This document shows positions 1-7,273 of a DNA stretch of 42,159 nucleotides, piece after piece. Numbering within the stretch: position 1 is the stretch's first letter; each line of letters begins with the position of its first letter. The notes beneath the pieces are model-generated. The model searched no databases. It was not told the origin of the DNA and saw only the letters and a program-made list of their open reading frames with translations. This DNA comes from Campylobacterales bacterium (GTDB taxonomy: Bacteria > Campylobacterota > Campylobacteria > Campylobacterales > Nitratiruptoraceae). Both the position numbers and the translations under genes were made by a program. The DNA lies in NCBI GenBank assembly GCA_027065825.1, contig JAMONM010000042.1, forward strand, positions 1-42,159. Reading direction: 5' to 3'.

Positions 1-1
1 G

Positions 2-721
2 GCATTCCTGGAAGCAGAACTGCTGATTCAAGCTGGACTTGCAGACAGGGTGCTTATTGTTGGGATAGATGATCAAACCAATTCATTAGTTCTTGAACTA
101 TTCGGTATGCTTGAAGCCTCTATTACACCAGAACTTGAAACGAAGGGCATCATGCCAAGTGCTTTTGATGATATCAATTATGGCTTCCGACTTGGGCAAG
201 GTGCCGGCTATGTTCTGCTCGAAAGCGAAAAGTCTCTTAAAGAAAGCGGTAACAAACCGTTGGCTTATCTGGAAAAAACCGCGCTGACCGCTGAAAAGCT
301 TAGCAATCCGTTTGGACTGTCGCCGGATGGATTTGGTTATTACAAAATCATCAGGCAAGTTCTAGCACAAAGCAATGTGAATCAGAATGAGATTTCATTT
401 ATCAAAACTCACGGTACTGGTAGCAAATCCAACAATATTGCGGAGAGTAATGGAATCAAAAAGGCATTTGGTAATGAGTTCATTGCAACTAGCTACAAAC
501 CAGAGATCGGTCACACTCTTGGAGCAAACGCAATTATCGAGCTTGATATTGCACTCAAAGATGCCAAAGCAGGTTTTGTTCGTGGTATCATAAATCGTAC
601 CAAGCACGATGACCAATTCCTCTCGTACAATAAAGCAATGGATATTTCAAAAATTCTAATGCTGGGGAGTGGCATGGGCAATGTGTATGCTGCATCAATC
701 GTTTCTATCGCAAATTCATGA
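2..721 (+). CDS. Beta-ketoacyl synthase, C-terminal part (cut by window start)
   Basis: The frame is open to the left edge, so this is the 3' part of a longer gene; the GTG at 50 is only an internal valine codon. The protein matches the second half of thiolase-fold ketosynthases: a GFRLGQGAGYVLLE block (equivalent of the FabF GEGAG block), a THGTGS block carrying the first catalytic His, and YKPEIGHTLGA carrying the conserved Lys and second catalytic His. The active-site Cys would lie just left of the window, so it is unknown whether this is a condensing enzyme or a chain-length-factor-like partner. The sequence is clearly different from the complete FabF-like enzyme at 3374, so the cluster has two ketosynthase-type proteins, as in type II polyketide and aryl-polyene systems. 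Its TGA overlaps the ATG of the next gene (ATGA at 718-721), implying translational coupling. Family assignment is firm; the product is unknown. Confidence 0.85.
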   Translation, partial: AFLEAELLIQAGLADRVLIVGIDDQTNSLVLELFGMLEASITPELETKGIMPSAFDDINYGFRLGQGAGYVLLESEKSLKESGNKPLAYLEKTALTAEKLSNPFGLSPDGFGYYKIIRQVLAQSNVNQNEISFIKTHGTGSKSNNIAESNGIKKAFGNEFIATSYKPEIGHTLGANAIIELDIALKDAKAGFVRGIINRTKHDDQFLSYNKAMDISKILMLGSGMGNVYAASIVSIANS

Positions 722-1332
722 CCATACATGCTAAGGCTTTCGGCTACTTTAAGACAAACTGCTACATACTGGAGCAATCTGGTATGTCGCTCATTATTGA
801 TCCGGGGCAAGGTGCACACGCATGGATAGAGAAAACGATGAACGGAAAGCCGCTTGCTATACTAAATACCCACGGACACTATGATCATGTATTTGACAAC
901 TCAATACTACAGAAGAAAATGTCTATACCAATATATATACATCAAGATGATGCCTTACTACTTAAAGATGATGATACCGAAGTAGGTTTAATACCTTCTT
1001 TCCCAGATGTCTATCTAAATGATCAAACGGATTATGAGATTGGCCCTTTTCGCTTTAGATGTATTCATCTTCCAGGGCATTCGCATGGAAGTGTATTGCT
1101 TGACTTTGGTAAATACATCTTCAGTGGTGATTTTGTGATGGAGAACACAGTTGGAAGGTACGACTTTCGAACTTCTTGCAAAGCAGACATGCACAAAAGC
1201 CTTAAAAAATATAAGGACCAATTCTCTATTTATCGTAACAATCGACATGTACTTGTCTATCCTGGACATGGCAGACCAATTACTATTGGCGAATCTATAG
1301 AGACTATTAACAAATGGTTGAAATTTTTTTGA
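718..1332 (+). CDS. Metallo-beta-lactamase-fold hydrolase (possible thioesterase or cyclase)
   Basis: This 204-residue protein has the complete glyoxalase II-type metal-site pattern: H52-x-H54-x-D56-H57 in the THGHYDH block, H121 in GHSHG, D138 in SGDF and H184 in YPGHG. Enzymes of this family hydrolyse thioesters such as hydroxyacylglutathione. In polyketide clusters MBL-fold members are known to act as thioesterases or cyclases (ActIV of the actinorhodin pathway is one). Its start codon overlaps the stop of the upstream ketosynthase, so the two are probably made together, which favours a role in product release or ring closure over general detoxification. That role is inference; the family call is strong. 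No signal peptide, so cytoplasmic. Confidence 0.8.
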   Translation: MTIHAKAFGYFKTNCYILEQSGMSLIIDPGQGAHAWIEKTMNGKPLAILNTHGHYDHVFDNSILQKKMSIPIYIHQDDALLLKDDDTEVGLIPSFPDVYLNDQTDYEIGPFRFRCIHLPGHSHGSVLLDFGKYIFSGDFVMENTVGRYDFRTSCKADMHKSLKKYKDQFSIYRNNRHVLVYPGHGRPITIGESIETINKWLKFF

Positions 1333-1357
1333 TAAAAATGACATAATAAGGAACAAC

Positions 1358-2467
1358 ATGAATGTATTGGCACTCGATTTCAGTCCTACACCTAAAGAGT
1401 TTTCACTTACGCACATGCTTTTGACGCGCTTTGTTAAAGGGATGATTTTAGCAGGTGCAAATGTTGAAATAATTAAATTCAGTAAAACTGATAACAACGT
1501 TGATCCATGTGTAGGTTGTCTTCACTGTTGGACTGTGACGCCCGGTGAGTGTAAAACAATTAAAGATGACATGAGCACGAGCGTATTCGCGAAATGGCAA
1601 AATGCGGATCTTGTAGTTTATGCTACGCCAATCTATAATCAATTTATGACGGCGAGTATGAAAAGTTTCATCGAAAGACTTCAGCCGGCAGGAGACATTG
1701 CAAATTTTAGAGGTCAAAGCAAAGCAAATTATCCGGATACGGTACTATTAGCTACGGCAACATATCATGGGAAAGAAGAATTCTCTTTTTTGTCAAGCTA
1801 TATGAATGGTTACTATGCCAAAGAGAAGAATTCCCGAATCCTTGTAGAACTTTATCGCCCACAAGTAAAATTCCTCAGTACAGACCTCTTCCCGAAATTC
1901 AAAAGTCGTATATTGTCAGCCTATGAGAAGGCTGGACAAGAATTAATCGAAACAGGTAGTGTATCCCCTGAAACTATTGACAATGCTACATGCGATCTAA
2001 CAGATATGGAACGCTTTAATAGACTGCAACTACTTATCAGCAGAACTATCCAAAAGCATAATATGAGCCACAAAGTATTTATAAGGAAAAAGCCTCCTCT
2101 TGATGTTACCAATATAGATGATTTTATCATGCTAAGTGGTTTGCTTATGGAAAATATGAACATTCCTAAAAAAGCCTTAGATGATTTCAAAATACAGATG
2201 AATTTTGTAGAAGGAAATTGTAGTACAGTGATCAGTAATGATAGTATTAAGGTCAGTAAAGGCATTGTTAAAAACCCCAACATACAAGTGGCGACCAACA
2301 TCGCGACATGGATGAGCATCATGGGAGGCAAAATAAGTTTTCAAGAAGCAGTTGAACAGCAGGATATAAATATTGAATTCAAAGACGAAAACAGTCGACA
2401 TATATTCCTCAATCTCATGCGTACTATGGCCCCAAACATTAGAGTGGAAAAAGGAGTGAGAACATAA
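1358..2467 (+). CDS. Predicted iron-sulfur flavoprotein fused to an SCP2-like domain
   Basis: The N-terminal ~200 residues are a flavodoxin-like NADPH-dependent FMN reductase fold, with an ATPIYNQFMTASMKSFIERL-type FMN-binding stretch near residues 89-108. C51, C54, C57 and C65 form CX2CX2CX7C, the compact cysteine motif of iron-sulfur flavoproteins (Isf), so one 4Fe-4S cluster plus FMN is predicted. Residues of about 250-360 follow the pattern of SCP2 sterol-carrier domains (beta strands, then the NPNIQV...W..I..GKISFQEA..Q..I block), suggesting a hydrophobic ligand-binding module. Start ATG has an AAGGAA ribosome site at about 1350. The stop shares one base with the next ATG (TAATG), so it belongs to the same operon. 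An enoyl- or aryl-reducing role on a bound acyl chain is a guess; the paralogue at 4613 lacks the SCP2 part. Confidence 0.72.
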   Translation: MNVLALDFSPTPKEFSLTHMLLTRFVKGMILAGANVEIIKFSKTDNNVDPCVGCLHCWTVTPGECKTIKDDMSTSVFAKWQNADLVVYATPIYNQFMTASMKSFIERLQPAGDIANFRGQSKANYPDTVLLATATYHGKEEFSFLSSYMNGYYAKEKNSRILVELYRPQVKFLSTDLFPKFKSRILSAYEKAGQELIETGSVSPETIDNATCDLTDMERFNRLQLLISRTIQKHNMSHKVFIRKKPPLDVTNIDDFIMLSGLLMENMNIPKKALDDFKIQMNFVEGNCSTVISNDSIKVSKGIVKNPNIQVATNIATWMSIMGGKISFQEAVEQQDINIEFKDENSRHIFLNLMRTMAPNIRVEKGVRT

Positions 2468-2856
2468 TGGAAATACGTGTTTATTACGAGGATACAGATG
2501 CCAATGGGATAGTTTACCATCCTAATTACATCAAGTATTGCGATCGGGCCAGATCAGAGTATTTTTTTCGGTATGGATTACGCCTCAAAGAAGGTAATTC
2601 ATACCTTGTGATCAGGAGTCTCGACGTTAAATATTATAAACCGGCGGTCTTGGGTGATATTCTTTTGGTTACCAATAAAATTGAATCAATTCAGAGGGCA
2701 TCCATTTCTGTATATCACGAAATATTGAAAAAGGATTCTGGTGAAAAGCTATTTTCCATGAAAATTACCCTTGTTTACTTAAGAAAAGGAGTGCCATCGA
2801 TGCTACCGGCTTCATATGTTGAGCTTTTTCATAAGTTCAATGATGGACTTATATAG
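2467..2856 (+). CDS. YbgC/4-hydroxybenzoyl-CoA-type thioesterase
   Basis: This 129-residue single hot-dog domain is the usual length for the family. The N-terminal YYEDTDANGIVYHPNY block is the signature of YbgC/4HBT acyl-CoA thioesterases, with D11 in the position of the catalytic aspartate. It would hydrolyse an acyl-CoA or acyl-carrier-protein thioester in the cytoplasm. It starts on the last base of the upstream flavoprotein stop codon, so expression is coupled. Genes of this family occur in aryl-polyene and related type II systems as chain-release or editing enzymes, which fits its place among two ketosynthases and a ketoreductase. After it the cluster is interrupted by about 500 bases of decayed mobile-element DNA. 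Confidence 0.85.
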   Translation: MEIRVYYEDTDANGIVYHPNYIKYCDRARSEYFFRYGLRLKEGNSYLVIRSLDVKYYKPAVLGDILLVTNKIESIQRASISVYHEILKKDSGEKLFSMKITLVYLRKGVPSMLPASYVELFHKFNDGLI

Positions 2857-2958
2857 ATTCAGTAACTTTGAAGCGTTGTAATTTAGCTGTAGTAACCAAC
2901 ACTTGATCTGACACTGATAAATTTCTCCTGAGAGTATTTGTTAGTTTGTTAGGAGCCA

Positions 2959-3240
2959 TTATATCCTGCTTTTTTCGATTAAAGCGATCATCTTGATCTG
3001 TGTAAGATGATTGTGTTTTTCGAAATATTCCATTAGGGTCATACCTTCACGGTTTTTACCCTTGACGGATTCGCTAGAAACTATAGTGTTTGAGTCATTC
3101 ATTTAAGTCATTTTGCAGCTCTTCGATGGATCAGTAGATTTTTTTCTAAACGAGATGGCATAGAACCTCCTACTGAACCGTCTTATGAAAGCGTTCACAG
3201 ATGTCGTTGGTTTGGAGAGATTTGGTTTTTGAGAGGATTA
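2959..3240 (-). pseudogene. Decayed IS481-family transposase, C-terminal remnant
   Basis: Reading the reverse strand in pieces gives, in order, peptide blocks resembling KTKSLQTNDICERFHKTVQ, KKIY-SIEELQNDLNE and GKNREGMTLMEYFEKH, ending with a TAA whose complement is at 2959-2961. These match in order the rve-domain end of IS481 transposases (usual form SPQTNGICERFHKT, RKKIY.SIEELQ.DLD.W, HQGK...G.TPM..F). Several stop codons and at least one frameshift break the frame, and the N-terminal catalytic half is absent. The element is therefore dead and old. It shows that this locus has taken up mobile DNA, consistent with horizontal acquisition of the flanking cluster. Confidence 0.8.
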
Positions 3241-3300
3241 CTCAATGACACAATAATACCATTCGTTGTTGACCATGCAGCTTACATAAAGCCAGTTTTT

Positions 3301-3322
3301 AAATAGACTACTTGGTCTATTT
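3301..3322. promoter_or_regulatory. 22-base palindrome, TetR-family-type operator candidate
   Basis: Eight-base perfect arms AAATAGAC and GTCTATTT flank a 6-base centre. The inner part, TAGACT-ACTT-GGTCTA at 3304-3319, is one base from the TAGACC-N4-GGTCTA box of TetR-family repressors such as NemR. It lies 52 bases before the ATG of the FabF-like gene, where a repressor could control the second half of the cluster. A hairpin role in RNA is possible but there is no U-tract right after it. No TetR gene is inside the window. Confidence 0.5.
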
Positions 3323-3373
3323 TAAGGAAAAAAAGGTTAATATTCATTACAAAAATAAATTTAGGAGAATTCC

Positions 3374-4603
3374 ATGAAGCGCGTAGTTGTCACTGGAGTA
3401 GGAATGATTAATGCCCTTGGGCATACGAGCGAAACATCCTTTGATGCCATTACGAAGGGAGAGAGCGGTGTTGGGCCTATTACTCTTTTTGATGCTTCCG
3501 AACAAAAGGTTCGAATCGCAGCTGAAATTAAAAACTTTGATCCAGTTACTATTATGAACCCTAAAGACGTAAAAAAAGCTGATCGTTTTATTCATCTTGG
3601 TCTGCATGCGGCACGCGAATGCATCGAAGATGCTGGCCTTGCAGATTCTGATATAAGAGAATTATTTGGTATTAGTGCATCTAGCGGTATTGGAGGCCTT
3701 CCCCAGATTGAGAAAAATTCAATTATTTGCAACACTAAAGGCCCTGGGCGTGTTTCACCCTTTTTCATTCCATCGTCGTTGTGCAACATGTTGGGAGGTT
3801 ATGTATCGATCAGGTATGGATTGAAGGGTCCAAACTTGGCTTCCGTCACAGCATGTACAGCAGGACTTCATGCAATCACTGAAGCGACCAAGACGATTAT
3901 GCTTGGAGATGTTAAGGGAATGGTAGTGGTGGGTGCCGAATCTGCCATATCGGCCGTTGGAGTTGCAGGATTTGCCTCAATGAAAGCACTATCTACAAGA
4001 AATAATGAACCAAAAAAGGCATCACGCCCATTTGACAAGTATAGAGATGGTTTTGTTCTTGGAGAGGGAGCAGGTGCTCTTGTTCTCGAAGAACTTTCCC
4101 ACGCCTTAGAACGCGGAGCTAAAATTTACGGCGAAATCATTGGATACGGGGAAAGTGGAGATGCATACCATGTAACAATGCCTGCGCCGGAAGGCGATGG
4201 TGCATATCGAGCAATGAAGGCCGCCATGGCCAAAGCTGGATGGCCAAAGCTTGATTACATCAATGCTCATGGCACAAGTACTTATTACAACGATATGTAC
4301 GAGACTATGGCAATAAAAAAACTTTTCGGAGGCACGGATAAATGCCCGCCAGTAAGTTCTACAAAAGGGCAAATCGGACATTGCCTTGGGGCAGCAGGTG
4401 TGATTGAGGCAGTCATTTCTCTTAAAACAATGGAAAAAGGGATTATTCCCCCAACTATCAATCAAGAAGAGATCGACGAGAATTGTGATCTTGACTATGT
4501 ACCAAATAGCGCACGTCAAACCCCCGTTAATACAGTAATGAGTTGCAACTATGGCTTTGGTGGCACTAATGGTGCCATTATCTTTACAAAATACTCCATC
4601 TAA
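3374..4603 (+). CDS. FabF-like 3-oxoacyl-ACP synthase II
   Basis: A complete 409-residue condensing enzyme, normal length for KAS II. The catalytic set is intact: C161 in the TACTAG nucleophile elbow, H299 in NAHGTS, K331 and H336 in STKGQIGHCLGAAG, and the GFVLGEGAGALVLE block near 227-240. It would perform decarboxylative condensation of malonyl-ACP with an acyl-ACP. The start is set by a TAGGAGA site 7 bases upstream. Its setting next to a thioesterase, flavoproteins and a FabG-like reductase, not the housekeeping fab operon, suggests a specialised acyl or polyketide route; it may act alone or pair with the ketosynthase at the left edge. Expression may be controlled by the palindrome at 3301-3322. 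Confidence 0.9.
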   Translation: MKRVVVTGVGMINALGHTSETSFDAITKGESGVGPITLFDASEQKVRIAAEIKNFDPVTIMNPKDVKKADRFIHLGLHAARECIEDAGLADSDIRELFGISASSGIGGLPQIEKNSIICNTKGPGRVSPFFIPSSLCNMLGGYVSIRYGLKGPNLASVTACTAGLHAITEATKTIMLGDVKGMVVVGAESAISAVGVAGFASMKALSTRNNEPKKASRPFDKYRDGFVLGEGAGALVLEELSHALERGAKIYGEIIGYGESGDAYHVTMPAPEGDGAYRAMKAAMAKAGWPKLDYINAHGTSTYYNDMYETMAIKKLFGGTDKCPPVSSTKGQIGHCLGAAGVIEAVISLKTMEKGIIPPTINQEEIDENCDLDYVPNSARQTPVNTVMSCNYGFGGTNGAIIFTKYSI

Positions 4604-4612
4604 TACAGTGAC

Positions 4613-5374
4613 ATGAAGATAACAGTTATTAATTCTAGCCCTAGAAAAAAGGGAGTGACTTCCTCGTTACTGCATTCACTTACAAATGGTTTCAATGACG
4701 CTGGAGCCATTTTTGAAGTTTACAATCTCTACGAGATGAATATAAAATATTGTGATGGTTGTTTTCAATGTTGGTACAAACACCAAGGTACTTGCAAATT
4801 CCATGATAGTTTTAATGAGATCTACAATACGATGATACAATCGGACCTGATTGTAATTGCATCTCCTATCTATGGAATGATGATTAATGGGATGCTCAAA
4901 TCATTTCTTGATCGTGTATCGATGGTCTCTCATCTTCCTGATTTTATCATAGATGAGCATAGTAAAAAAATGGTCAAGCCAATGTATGACTATCTTCCAC
5001 CAATTGCCATTTTAATGGTTGGCAATATGTCTGGGCGTGAAATTTTTGATGCCGCAACATTGTTTTTTACTGAATATTTTAGAATTACTAATGCGGAACT
5101 GAGGGTAATAATGTTACGTCATCAGTCTGAACTTCTCATTAGACCGATACTTGAAGATGTCAAATCGAAAGTATTTGGAGCCATGAGGCAAGCTGGTTTT
5201 GAATTGGTTAAAGAGGGAATTGTAAAGCCCAATACCCTTAAACAGATAGAACAAGACCTCCTTGAAATAGATAAATTTATTGAAGGACATAATATGTTTT
5301 GGAAGATTTGTACGCGTAAAAAAATAGCACCAATGAATGTGGAATTTGATAAATATCCGTTTTTAAAAATATAG
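4613..5374 (+). CDS. Predicted iron-sulfur flavoprotein (FMN reductase fold)
   Basis: This 253-residue flavodoxin-fold protein begins with the FMN phosphate-binding pattern NSSPRKKGVTSSLL (residues 8-20) and has a second FMN segment ASPIYGMMINGMLKSFLDR. C47, C50, C53 and C61 give CX2CX2CX7C, with the same spacing as the paralogue at 1358, so an Isf-like 4Fe-4S cluster next to FMN is predicted. It lacks the SCP2-like tail. The start lies 9 bases after the ketosynthase stop and no strong ribosome site is visible, so translation may be coupled. It probably reduces or oxidises an intermediate of the cluster, perhaps as an enoyl or quinone reductase; this is inferred only from context. Cytoplasmic. 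Confidence 0.72.
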   Translation: MKITVINSSPRKKGVTSSLLHSLTNGFNDAGAIFEVYNLYEMNIKYCDGCFQCWYKHQGTCKFHDSFNEIYNTMIQSDLIVIASPIYGMMINGMLKSFLDRVSMVSHLPDFIIDEHSKKMVKPMYDYLPPIAILMVGNMSGREIFDAATLFFTEYFRITNAELRVIMLRHQSELLIRPILEDVKSKVFGAMRQAGFELVKEGIVKPNTLKQIEQDLLEIDKFIEGHNMFWKICTRKKIAPMNVEFDKYPFLKI

Positions 5375-5385
5375 AAGGAAATGAA

Positions 5386-6135
5386 ATGAAATTTACAGGA
5401 AAAAATGTACTTGTAACAGGTGGGGGTCGAGGTATTGGTGCCGGAATTGCAACCACGCTAGCGCAATATGGACTTAAAGTATGGATCAATTATAATAATT
5501 CAGAAGAGCATGCCAAGTCTCTTATGAATGAGATTCTTGATAAGTTTCCAGACGCAGAGGTTGAGACAATTAGATTTAATGTTGCTTCTGAAATGAATTT
5601 TCTTGATGCGATGAATCATATAATTCAACAAGATGGAGGGTTGGATTATCTTGTAAATAATGCTGGCATTACGAATGACAAGATATCGATCTCAATGAGC
5701 GTGTCTGAGTATGATCAAGTAATGAATGTAAATGCACGCTCATGTTTTATTGGATCTAGAGAGGCTCTCAAAATAATGGCTCGCAAACATTTTGGAGCAG
5801 TGGTAAATATTTCGTCAGTAACGGCTCAAATGGGGAATGTTGGACAAGTTAATTACGCCTCATCCAAAGGAGCAATAAATTCAATGACAAAAACATTTGC
5901 ACTAGAAGGGGCACTTAGGGGTGTCAGGTTCAATTCAGTCTCACCTGGACTCATTAAAACGGATATGGTTAAGCATGTCAATGATGACGCCATCAATGTA
6001 TTGAAAAGCCGTATACCCATGAGACGTCTTGGAACTATTGACGAAGTATCTTATACTGTAGCGTTTCTATTAAGTGATTACGCTTCGTATATAACTGGTG
6101 AAAATATCAATATCAATGGCGGTATCTATATGTAA
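5386..6135 (+). CDS. FabG-like 3-oxoacyl-ACP reductase (SDR)
   Basis: A classical short-chain dehydrogenase of 249 residues. It shows the cofactor loop TGGGRGIG at 11-18, NNAG at 91-94, the catalytic trio S144, Y157 and K161 with the standard 13- and 4-residue spacings, and a C-terminal GENINInGG motif. FabG enzymes use NADPH to reduce the beta-keto group after each condensation. A clear GAAGGAAAT site precedes the ATG. It is the last intact gene of the accessory cluster; 50 bases downstream the sequence turns into gene fragments. A dedicated ketoreductase for the cluster is more likely than the housekeeping copy, because fabD, acpP and the rest of the fab operon are absent. Confidence 0.9.
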   Translation: MKFTGKNVLVTGGGRGIGAGIATTLAQYGLKVWINYNNSEEHAKSLMNEILDKFPDAEVETIRFNVASEMNFLDAMNHIIQQDGGLDYLVNNAGITNDKISISMSVSEYDQVMNVNARSCFIGSREALKIMARKHFGAVVNISSVTAQMGNVGQVNYASSKGAINSMTKTFALEGALRGVRFNSVSPGLIKTDMVKHVNDDAINVLKSRIPMRRLGTIDEVSYTVAFLLSDYASYITGENININGGIYM

Positions 6136-6192
6136 TCCAAGGATGGTTTTTGGTATGATTAGGACAATGATATTAGATACTCTCACACATTA

Positions 6193-6345
6193 ATGCACCG
6201 CTTGTTGTTGACAGAGGGTGAATTGCAGATCAATGATATTAGCCACTCCTTCAGATAGTCGTCCTCGCTGGGTTTGAGTAGGTCGCAACACGGCAATGTC
6301 TCGAAGCATGTTGTCCGGTTAGAGAGGCATATGCTCCATCTTCAA
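6193..6345 (+). pseudogene. Possible decayed ArsR-type regulator fragment
   Basis: A frame opening at 6193 reads MHRLLLTEGELQINDI, which resembles the first helices of ArsR/SmtB repressors (R-L-L-x-L-L-x-E-G-E-L-x-V-x-D-L). It stops at 6258. In another frame the next about 90 bases give short stretches (SRPRWV, MSRSML, IFNLAAN) that sit where the recognition helix and wing would be. The frame is broken by stops and shifts. Resemblance is short and by eye only, so the call is tentative. If right, it is the remains of a regulator at the right boundary of the island. Confidence 0.35.
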
Positions 6346-6528
6346 TTTGGCAGCAAATTTAGTACATTCAACTATTTTCTTGATATAGATTCGTCTTTGG
6401 AACCGGATATTTTGTACAGAACAAGAAAATCTTTAGAGGAGATGGGGCTTTTAAAAAAGATTTCCAAGGGAGAATACATAATTACCGATGTTTTTATTGA
6501 ATTTTATTTAAAAAATGTTTTTGAGTAA
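6346..6528 (+). pseudogene. C-terminal stub of an AAA-type ATPase (truncated)
   Basis: The last about 60 residues of an open frame read as a winged-helix tail: a helix followed by RKSLEEMGLLKKISKGEYII-T-DVFIEFYLKN. That pattern (…LEKKGLI…G.Y.i.DPfi.fwL) is typical of the C-terminal domain of archaeal-type/DUF234-like AAA ATPases. The whole ATPase core is missing. The ATG at 6274 in the same frame lies in unrelated sequence that belongs to the decayed fragment upstream, so the apparent 84-residue ORF is a chimera made by a junction. The 5' end given here is approximate. Confidence 0.5.
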
Positions 6529-6576
6529 ATATCAATTGCATTGGAATATGTGGTTCATGGAAGGAAATCTCAAAAA

Positions 6577-6936
6577 ATGGAAAAACTAAATATAATAATT
6601 TTAAATTTATTAGCATTAGTTACATTCTTTGCAACTATGTTTTTAATATTAGGGTATGTTTTTGCATCAGTAGCTTCTAAGATTAAAGCTCTTACAGAAA
6701 AAAAATATATGATATTAATAATTGGTTTACTATTTGACTTAATAGTTTATTATTTCTATTACAAAGTATTGTTAAACGAACTCTCTTTCGAATTGGTAGC
6801 TACTTTCTCAGATATGTTTGATGTTACCGTTTTGTTGCTTTTGCATGCGTTGCTGATAATTTTTTTCGGTTTTCACTTTAACCAACTATATCCAAATAGA
6901 GGACAAAAGGGTGTAAATGAAAAGGTTTATTGTTAG
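6577..6936 (+). CDS. Small membrane protein, three predicted helices
   Basis: The ATG at 6577 is preferred to the upstream TTG at 6541 because an AAGGAAA ribosome site lies 9 bases before it. The 119-residue product has hydrophobic helices at roughly 5-33 (NIIILNLLALVTFFATMF…), 44-64 and 81-103, and no recognised motif. Its end overlaps the start of the tetraheme cytochrome gene by 20 bases, so the two are translationally linked and the membrane protein could anchor or receive electrons from the cytochrome. It is AT-rich compared with the core genes to the right. Function unknown. Confidence 0.65.
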   Translation: MEKLNIIILNLLALVTFFATMFLILGYVFASVASKIKALTEKKYMILIIGLLFDLIVYYFYYKVLLNELSFELVATFSDMFDVTVLLLLHALLIIFFGFHFNQLYPNRGQKGVNEKVYC

Positions 6937-7273
6937 CATTTGTATCGTAATTGCAAATTTTGCTTATGCCTGTACCGGTGACTGCATAACTTGTCATCCG
7001 GTGTTAAAAAAATCGATAGAGGAATCGCACCATCGAATCCTAAAGAGCTGTATAGAGTGCCATAAAAACAACACTGGCAATACCGGTTCTTGCGGACAAG
7101 ATTGCTTCGATTGTCACGACAAGCAAAAACTTATAGCTTCAAGTTTGCCAGAGCATCGGGCAATAAAAAAATGTTCTAAATGTCACATTGAAAGGTTCAA
7201 TATAATAGAAAAAAATTCGTTTTATGGGGAACATCTGCTTGATATAATTAATAAAGGGAAAAAGAATGAATAA
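6917..7273 (+). CDS. Small tetraheme c-type cytochrome
   Basis: A 118-residue protein with an N-terminal signal peptide (MKRFIVSICIVIANFAYA, cut before C19 or nearby) and four CXXCH heme-binding motifs: CITCH, CIECH, CFDCH and CSKCH. Extra His residues in between (for example SHHR and EHR) may be distal heme ligands. It should be a periplasmic electron-transfer protein. It overlaps the small membrane protein upstream by 20 bases and the small gene downstream by 8 bases. No catalytic signature (such as nitrite or hydroxylamine reductase) is present, so the redox partner is unknown. Confidence 0.85.
   Translation: MKRFIVSICIVIANFAYACTGDCITCHPVLKKSIEESHHRILKSCIECHKNNTGNTGSCGQDCFDCHDKQKLIASSLPEHRAIKKCSKCHIERFNIIEKNSFYGEHLLDIINKGKKNE

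Larger units (their letters stand above)
2857..3373. other. Long gene-free stretch with mobile-element debris and regulatory sequence
   Basis: This 517-base gap splits the biosynthetic cluster. On the minus strand it contains a decayed IS481-type transposase end (2959-3240). Nearer the downstream ketosynthase gene it contains a 22-base perfect inverted repeat (3301-3322) and a purine-rich leader with the TAGGAGA ribosome site at about 3361. No intact reading frame is present. The part from 2857 to 2958 may hold the terminal end of the element but I could not define its boundary. Confidence 0.6.

Noticed and set aside
50-721. GTG at 50 as a gene start
   Set aside because: The frame is open to base 2 and the peptide before it (…AELLIQAGLADRV) continues the ketosynthase fold; the gene starts outside the window.
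6274-6528. An intact 84-residue protein
   Set aside because: Its first third lies in sequence that matches a broken ArsR-like fragment in another frame and its last part is an ATPase tail; it is a junction chimera.
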